DNA from: Rodentolepis nana
Taxonomy: Eukaryota > Platyhelminthes > Cestoda > Cyclophyllidea > Hymenolepididae
NCBI GenBank assembly: GCA_900617975.1
Contig: UZAE01001518.1
Coordinates: forward strand, 1 to 12,901
Direction of reading: 5' to 3'
DNA: 12,901 bases
The translations under genes and the position numbers were made by a program. Positions 7,554 to 12,901 of the stretch are shown piece after piece (position 1 is the stretch's first letter; each line of letters begins with the position of its first letter). The notes beneath the pieces were generated by a model that was not told the DNA's origin, did no database searches, and was given only the letters and a program-made list of their open reading frames with translations.

Positions 7554-8350
7554 TGTCGAAAAGCACGCTCAAATTAGCATTTATTGAATGGACGACAACC
7601 TCAACGATAAAAGAACAGAAAATGGAATTTATTTAAACTGCATTATATTTATTCTATAGTATAATTTTCCCTCAAACCCCCAAATTACTTTGTGTGTTCC
7701 AAAAAGTTTTTCTCGCTGTTTCCCTTCTATTGCAAGACTAGTTCCAATGAGGTTAATATGAAAACGGACCGTACTGACCTAAGGGCGTTAAAGGGTTAAT
7801 ATAACACTTGGGTCATATTCATTACTGATATTTTAAAATAAGTCAACTATTGTTACACTTAACCAATAGAAACACAAAGTCATTCTGTTTATATGAAGCA
7901 TTTTTTAAAAATTCCTGATTCTAAAATTAGCCTTCTATTATTATGAGACATGAACCGTTCGTAAAATCCATCATTGCTATTAATTTACGACCGTATGCTG
8001 TTTTCAAATTTCATAAATAGAAAAAAGACGTGAAATTCTTAACTAATGCATTTATGTAATTTATATACTACAGAATAGCTTATTACTGAGTAGGTTAGTA
8101 AAAATCCAAAAAAATAAATCATTGAAAATAGCAAAAAAGAATTATTTTAATATAAAGCAATCTTTAAAATTTTGTTAAATTACTCTAAAATACCTAAAGT
8201 GATGAAGCGGCTTAGTGAACTGTGTAAGGCTCTGCTCCGTGTAGTTAGCTTTTCTTGTGAGTCTCTTATTTAAATGGTATTGTAATTTCCCACAACCTTT
8301 AGCAAATAAAAATAGGCAATTTTGAATACTTCAGTTCATTTTAAAGGGCA
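7554..8350. other. Intergenic region upstream of RPB10
   Basis: Very AT-rich; no gene or repeat recognised. A good splice-acceptor-like TTTTGAATACTTCAG ends at 8334, 16 bases before the RPB10 start codon. It could be the 3' end of a 5'-UTR intron or a trans-splice site, as occurs in flatworms and nematodes. No TATA box can be assigned with confidence. Confidence 0.35.
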
Positions 8351-8557
8351 ATGATTATTCCGATTCGCTGTTTTACCTGCGGTAAAGTTGTTGGAGATAA
8401 ATGGGAGGCCTATCTCAATCTTCTTCAAACGGAATACGCAGAAGGCGATGCTTTAGATTTTCTTGGACTGCGACGCTACTGTTGTAGACGCATGGTCCTC
8501 GCCCACGTGGATCTTATTGAGAAGCTTCTCAATTACGCTCCGCTTCAAAAGAGCTGA
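8351..8557 (+). CDS. POLR2L: RNA polymerases I/II/III subunit RPABC5 (RPB10)
   Basis: The 68-residue product is complete and nearly collinear with animal RPB10, whose usual length is about 67. RPB10 is a core subunit shared by RNA polymerases I, II and III; it helps hold the assembly of the large subunits together in the nucleus. The zinc site is intact: Cys7 and Cys10 in RCFTCGK and the adjacent pair Cys44-Cys45 in RYCCRR. The invariant segment [14 protein letters not shown] (52-65) closes the protein. The start MIIP is the family start, so the ATG is secure. The coding region has no intron. It sits alone, with AT-rich spacers on both sides and no close AATAAA downstream. No substitution looks disabling, so it appears functional. 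Confidence 0.97.
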   Translation: MIIPIRCFTCGKVVGDKWEAYLNLLQTEYAEGDALDFLGLRRYCCRRMVLAHVDLIEKLLNYAPLQKS

Positions 8558-9354
8558 TGCAATTTCGTATAAAACTGTTTATATTTAACTTTACCTGTAC
8601 ACAAACCCCTCCATCTTGAACGTTATATTGTAATATGTTATCAGTATATCATTGTAATTTTTCTATTCCTATTCGTTTTCGTATCACGTAATTGCCTAAA
8701 ATTGATTTTGATTTACTAGTCAACACCACGTTTGAGATGCGCTCATTTAGATTTTATCTTTTAACTTAAGATATTGTAGTGTTTTCGTATGCCTTGAAAG
8801 GTATGCTTAAAGGAGCTTTCTTCTGTTTAATTTTGATTTGCTTAATGAATCTGTTTATCTTTTCCTTTTGATTGCTAGGCTTTGTTATTGTTCCTTTAAA
8901 GACTGATAGTTAGAATAGATTAATGACATGATTTAGTTCCTTTTTGACTTTCCGTTCCAAAACTCTTTGTAAAGTCGCGATTTCGGAACGTTTGTCATAG
9001 ATTTTAAGGTAGTCTATCATTGAAGGACAACCCTTTTCCGTATTTTATGACTTGGTCAAACCTAGTGATGCGGAAATGAAACTGAACTTGTCTAATTAAT
9101 GGGAAATAAGACGTCAGTTCTTGATGCGTTCAAAAGTCAAGCATAAAGAGAGCAAGGGGGGGGGGCTTTCTTTTGCTTTCTCGATGAGCTTATTTTCTGT
9201 GATTCAGCAATTCGTATTAGCTATGGGCTCAAATTTCTTTAAATATGGTCGTCGACCATTTTACCCAGTTCGGACAAGACCCCTTATCGCGTGGATCAGA
9301 ACGAAGAACAAATGAAAATGATGAGAAGTGAAAGTGCCGTCTAAAGATGAGCAT
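8558..9354. other. Intergenic region downstream of RPB10
   Basis: AT-rich, no recognised gene or known repeat. It contains a 10-base G run at 9156-9165 that is outside any SINE-like copy. An open frame of 64 codons over the G run has no similarity I recognise and is treated as non-coding. Confidence 0.4.
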
Positions 9355-9367
9355 TTATTTAATGAAG

Positions 9368-9698
9368 TTTATTTATATCAAATGGCAGGCGTTTTGATAG
9401 TTATCAATTGCCATTTAGTTGATTTCAGGCTGCACAGGGAGGAGGAGGAATATCAAAGAGAAAAGTGTCAGGATGAGGGGGAGTTAGGAACAGAAGGGTG
9501 TTTCAAAGATGCAAAAGAGACCGACACAAAGGTTGAGAGTAGGATAAGGCGTGTACTGTTGAAGTGGTGGAATATGACATAGAGTGAGGTCATGGTAGGT
9601 TGAAGTGAGAAGTCAACTACAGGTTGATAGACTTTTTAACCGCATGAATATACGTTACCCAGAGTGCATCACGTGAGGGTAAGTCTATCGCACACCCC
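9368..9698 (-). mobile_element. SINE-like repeat, copy 6
   Basis: Flanked by a 13-bp direct repeat with one mismatch, TTATTTAATGAAG (9355-9367) and TTATTTAACGAAG (9699-9711). It is essentially full length, from TTTATTTATATCAAATGGCA on the left to TATCGCACACCCC on the right. The central G run is reduced to five bases, and the CACGTG site is retained as ATCACGTGAGGG. Confidence 0.8.
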
Positions 9699-9884
9699 TT
9701 ATTTAACGAAGCAAATGAAGATGATTTGAGTGGAATTAATTGATCCGCAAGGTGATTAGTTAATAATCAGTTGAATTACTATGAAGCGAATGAAGTGTCA
9801 ATTCCAAAAGCATATTGGTTGAGAGATCGCCAAGTGTGGGTCCCACTTCCATAGCTAATATATATAATGCCAAATGTTATTAAG

Positions 9885-10495
9885 CATGATTTGCCTTGTC
9901 AACTGCATAATACCACTCATCACGAATCTGGATAAACAATTGAAAAAATACCATGGGAGCCAATTACTGTCACTTCATATGCGAGTCAGAAACCAATGGG
10001 AGTGGAAGGGGAAGAACACATCCTCCTTGTAATACTGATAATGCACAGTTACAACCTCGAACTAAGAACAATAAAGCCCAATTGCATGAAGTTAGTCTGA
10101 AGAGTAGAAGAAGCAATCGATTGTTTCATGAATGGTGTGAGTCAACTCGAAAAACTAGCACCAGATAGAAATTTCACATCTTGACACTCTATTGAAATAA
10201 ACTATTTGGAAAAACGACCTCTTTAATCAGCACTAAATAAAACAAAGGAAATGTGACATTTATGAAGTAGAGTTGAAAGCTTGGGAAAGAATTGCGTGAA
10301 ATTAGCATTCATATGCTAAGCAATAATTAAAAATCGAATTAATAATTTTTTTGTTTAAATGATACGTGTGAAATGAAACATAAAAGGGGCATCAAAAATA
10401 GAATAGAATATTTTAAGCCTTTTTAATTTAGTCAGACATACATTTTTTTGGAATACAAACAACATATTTTCCACTTAAATTATATAATGCGTCTG
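9885..10495. repeat. Diverged duplicated unit, copy X
   Basis: Shares with 10740-11105, in the same order, a CAACTGC(A/T)TAATACCA block, a GAGCCAATTA-like block, a GTGG...GAACACAT block and a CATTTTTTTGGAATACAAACA block followed by TATTTTCCAC. The units differ by an internal length difference of roughly 240 bp. Confidence 0.45.
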
Positions 10496-10739
10496 CAGTC
10501 AAAAGAGCAGGCCATCTAAGAAAACAGTCGATGTTAAATTTAGTGAAAATATATTTGCCATTGTACTGAAGTATTTGTGATTAAGCATAAATATATTTGC
10601 TAGCTCGTTAATATGTAATTTACTGACGTCAACTGGAGAAATCGAGGTTATGGGTGGAATGATAGAGAAGTTTATAAAGAAATACAGTCAAATGTGCTAC
10701 CAAACGTCTTAATTGGGACAATATATTAGATTGACTGAA

Positions 10740-11105
10740 ACCATGCAAGACCTGCAATTTCAACTGCTTAATACCATTTACCACGAGTTTTGATAAAATG
10801 AAAGGAGAAATGTGTAATCTCTGTAGTGCCAATTAGAAGCCGTCAATAGGGCAGTGGTGGTGAGAACATAATTGGCGTTAAAGCTTAGAGAGAGAGAGTC
10901 ACTGTGCTATGGTCTCGCTATTTGAATGGAACAATTTCTCAATGAGTCATGCCATATTGATCCATTTGTATTTTGGAGTCGCGTCTTTGGCGTAGTAGAC
11001 AGTACGCATAAAAGTATAGAGTATTTATGACTTTTTATTTTAATTAAATCATTTTCTTTGGAATATGAATAGAACATTTTCCAGGTCGATAATATAATAT
11101 TAATT
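10740..11105. repeat. Diverged duplicated unit, copy Y
   Basis: Partner of 9885-10495, same orientation. Best matches are at 10760-10786 and 11020-11100 (CATTTTCTTTGGAATATGAA, then ACATTTTCCA and AATATAAT). Whether this is a local duplication or two copies of an old transposon cannot be told from two examples. Confidence 0.45.
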
Positions 11106-11327
11106 CGTGGTTCGACGAAATCGGGAATAAAAGGAAAAAAGGAGTAAACACGCACAGACCAAAATATAGAAAATAAAATTTTTTAAATGCTAACAATTAA
11201 TTAAAATGAAAAATCGAAGTTGAATGGTCTTGAAGTAGGAGGAAAATTCATGATGACCCCTTTAAGGTCAAGTTTGTTTAAATGATCTCCAACAAATATT
11301 AATAATTATTCATTTGGCCTACTTACC

Positions 11328-11738
11328 ATGTCCCGAGCAGACGCTTCCAACGCCAAGATTTGCACAAGGGCTTTGATTTCACCGATCGTCAATGCATTCG
11401 ATTCCAATCACGTTCTTTGTATGGAAAATGTGGAACATCGTGAGGCAGACGACAAATACAATGTCCATTTCATCTGTCCAGTTGAAGATGAGAAGAGTAT
11501 GCACACGAGAACGGCCGTTCAAGAGAAGGTGAATGGCATTGAGGAGGAAACTGAGTGTCCCATTTGCTTTGATGTTATTCAACCACCCATCCTCAGACCA
11601 AGTGAATGCAACCACTACTTCTGTCGCGATTGTCTACTGAAATGCGCTCAAGAACAATTTGCCTGTCCCATCGATCGCAGACGCCTCACGAAAGTGATGC
11701 TTTATGACAAAATTGGAGGCGATGTGACAAAAGAGCAG
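11328..11738 (+). CDS. RING-PHD gene, exon 1
   Basis: 137 whole codons from ATG to GAG CAG before GTATAT. Residues 1-70 are unremarkable and polar. The RING follows, with CPICFDVIQPPILRPSECNH as its first half and CRDC, then CPIDRRR, as its second. The ATG at 11328 is the first in the open frame and sits about 250 residues-equivalents short of nothing recognisable upstream, so it is accepted as the start without further proof. Confidence 0.72.
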
Positions 11739-12155
11739 GTATATTTTGTGCGTATAAGCAATAAAGAGCACAGAGGATTTAAAACACACACTTGTTCAAT
11801 AACAATAAGTTGATAACTATTGTTCCATCTCTTACTTTAGAATTGGGTACCCGATGTCATATTGTGCTGCGGCTGTCTACGCGGTATTCATCCTGATGAT
11901 CTAATATCCTGCAGGCGATGCAAGCAGCCCTTGCACGTAGAATGTGTAGATCACGGTTGTTCTGTGGAAAGCCAGAGTACTCGAAGAAATGGAAGAAGAA
12001 GAAGAAGAAGAAATGGAAGAAGAAGTTTACGAATGCCTTCCATGCGCAATATTGCAGTTGTCTTTTTCAAGGGGTTTCGAAGATTGTGTGATTTGTATTC
12101 GAATTCACTACCGTTCGAATACAACCTACTTGACAACGATTTAATTGTAATATAG
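11328..12155 (+). CDS. Small RING plus PHD-finger protein, PHRF1-like, frame disrupted
   Basis: Two exons, 11328-11738 and 11841 to 12144 or 12155, joined in phase 0 across a 102-nt intron (CAG|GTATAT donor, CTTACTTTAG acceptor). The RING finger spans about residues 77-116 with Cys77, Cys80, Cys94, His96, Cys99, Cys102, Cys113 and Asp116 (CPID). Then comes a PHD start: Cys146, Cys149, Cys161, Cys164, His169, Cys172. RING followed closely by PHD, with an Asp as the last RING ligand, is the layout of PHRF1, a nuclear E3 ubiquitin ligase of about 1,650 residues in humans. The last PHD pair (ECLPC) is in the +1 frame after a Glu-rich run. The original frame reads an Arg-rich tail to TAG at 12153; the +1 frame ends at TAA 12142. 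The gene is far shorter than PHRF1. AATAAA follows at 12207. Confidence 0.72.
11739..11840 (+). other. Intron of RING-PHD gene
   Basis: 102 nt, starts GTATAT, ends TCTCTTACTTTAG. Phase 0 on both sides. The intron falls exactly between the RING and PHD modules. Confidence 0.75.
11841..12155 (+). CDS. RING-PHD gene, exon 2 (two frames)
   Basis: Begins NWVPDVILCCGCLRGIHPDD and continues LISCRRCKQPLHVECVDHG in the exon-1 frame. The +1 frame is open only from 11950, after a TAG at 11947, and gives VLEEMEEEEEEEMEEEVYEC then LPC. So a one-base shift somewhere in 11950-11985 would restore a complete C4HC3 finger. No intron of adequate length with GT-AG ends restores the frame while keeping Cys172. 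Confidence 0.65.
   Translation, partial: NWVPDVILCCGCLRGIHPDDLISCRRCKQPLHVECVDHGCSVESQSTRRNGRRRRRRNGRRSLRMPSMRNIAVVFFKGFRRLCDLYSNSLPFEYNLLDNDLIVI
11983..12026 (+). repeat. GAA-type purine tract in coding exon
   Basis: Imperfect GAA repeats broken by two ATG triplets. The tract codes for Arg/Asn/Gly in the exon's entry frame and for a Glu-rich run in the +1 frame. Such tracts are prone to slippage and to assembly or sequencing errors, which bears on the frame problem of this exon. Confidence 0.85.
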
Positions 12156-12206
12156 GACCAATGTAATCAATTGTTCAAACAATCTACAGTAAAATATCTG
12201 TGTTTT

Positions 12207-12212
12207 AATAAA
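12207..12212 (+). terminator. Poly(A) signal AATAAA
   Basis: Canonical signal 52-65 bases after the two candidate stop codons of the RING-PHD gene, followed by T-rich sequence near 12230. Its spacing fits this gene ending here and argues that the second exon is the last. Confidence 0.65.
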
Positions 12213-12784
12213 AACTCATGCATGCGAAACCTACTTTTCCGTATTTGTATGAGTTTGTATAGTTGCTAAACCGACATTCAATGAAACCTTCCATCCTCTC
12301 TCATAGTGTTCACAAACAACCAAACTGTATTTAATACAACATACCTATTTCATCCATATTTATGGAAATGAAGGCACAACAAGAGGGAGAATTCTGTTTC
12401 CCTTTTCATGCTGCCACAATGAAGTTTGACGCTTATTTCATAGTTATGCTGATAATTGTAATTCTTAAACCCCATTTTCTATTGTTAGCCAGAAGAATAT
12501 TTTGACTGTAATAGTTGACCTCGATAATGCCATTAGGTCTCAACTCAGATCTGATTCGACCAAAGTTCCAAAGAATGTAAAGCACAATGACCTCAGCTGG
12601 CAATTTAATTACTATTTTCCACTTGTTATTAGCATGCGGGGAAGGAGAATTGCTTGCTTAGTTGTTTTTCAACAAACTGCATTGGCGAGCACTCGCTTTT
12701 TCCTCAATTGCATAGTATTTGATGTGAGTAGTGTGTGCGTATGAGCACAGTTAATTTTTGGCTGATTTGACTAAATATTTGCTT
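12213..12784. other. Spacer, nothing recognised
   Basis: AT-rich sequence with no recognised exon. An open frame at 12502-12744 shows no family resemblance and lacks a convincing splice or start context. Confidence 0.4.
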
Positions 12785-12901
12785 GTTTATTTGTATCGAA
12801 TGGTAGGCTATTTGATAGTTACCAATAGCCCTTTAGTTGACTTCAGGCTTCACAGAGGGGAAGGAACACCGAAGTGAAGAAAAGTCGAGCGTGTTGGGGG
12901 G
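12785..12901 (-). mobile_element. SINE-like repeat, copy 7 (cut by window end)
   Basis: Left end of another copy: TTTATTTGTATCGAATGGTA, then GATAGTTACCAATAGCCC, GACTTCAGGCTTCACAGAGG, ending in a G run at the window edge. Same orientation as the other copies. Only its inferred 3' part is visible, so its target-site duplication cannot be checked. Confidence 0.75.

Larger units (their letters stand above)
9712..11327. other. Long intergenic region with an old duplication
   Basis: No gene is supported over these 1.6 kb. Two diverged, collinear repeat units were found (9885-10495 and 10740-11105). A 71-codon open frame (9953-10168) has a good start context and an AATAAA at about 10195, but no recognisable similarity, and its counterpart in the second unit is broken by a stop after eight codons. 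Confidence 0.4.

Noticed and set aside
9953..10168. 71-codon open frame with a good start context (ACCATGG) and a downstream AATAAA
   Set aside because: No recognisable similarity, and the related unit at 10740-11105 has a stop after eight codons at the matching place, so coding function is not supported.
10629..11155. Minus-strand open frames at 10629-10832 and 10907-11155
   Set aside because: They lie over the diverged duplicated unit, have no similarity and no splice or start support.
12502..12744. 80-codon open frame downstream of the RING-PHD gene
   Set aside because: No known domain, AATAAA at 12207 separates it from the gene upstream, and its start lacks support.

Overview
This window reads as nuclear DNA of an animal (metazoan). 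Coding exons are short, split by long AT-rich introns with clean GTAAGT-type donors and pyrimidine-AG acceptors, and one short interspersed repeat family recurs throughout. The recognisable proteins are all eukaryotic. A parasitic flatworm (tapeworm-like) is my best guess from gene divergence and general texture, but nothing in the window proves it.

Layout, all genes on the + strand. (1) 859-6898 holds the 3' half of a gene for a divergent ZYG11/ZER1-family protein, the substrate-receptor family of cullin-2 ubiquitin ligases. Six exons are visible, all joining in phase 0; the 5' exons lie outside the window or were not found. (2) 8351-8557 is a complete, intronless-coding gene for RPB10/RPABC5, the small zinc-binding subunit shared by RNA polymerases I, II and III. 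This is the most certain call. (3) 11328-12155 is a two-exon gene for a small RING plus PHD-finger protein resembling the N-terminal part of PHRF1, with a canonical AATAAA just downstream. Its PHD finger is split over two reading frames at a GAA-rich tract.

Around and inside these genes are seven copies of one ~260-330 bp repeat, plus one inverted fragment. Four copies have clear direct repeats of 10-14 bp of differing length at their ends, which points to insertion by target-primed reverse transcription, i.e. a SINE-like retroposon. Read on the minus strand, the family starts with TGGGGTGTG, ends in a TAAA-rich tail, and its first ~115 nt can fold on itself. All seven main copies share one orientation, antisense to the genes. 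Minor elements are a possible Ty3/gypsy pol scrap in an intron, an old diverged duplication at 9885-11105, and several long G runs.

The three genes share no evident pathway beyond two being ubiquitin-ligase related. The most unusual material is the SINE-like family and the frame problem in the RING-PHD gene.
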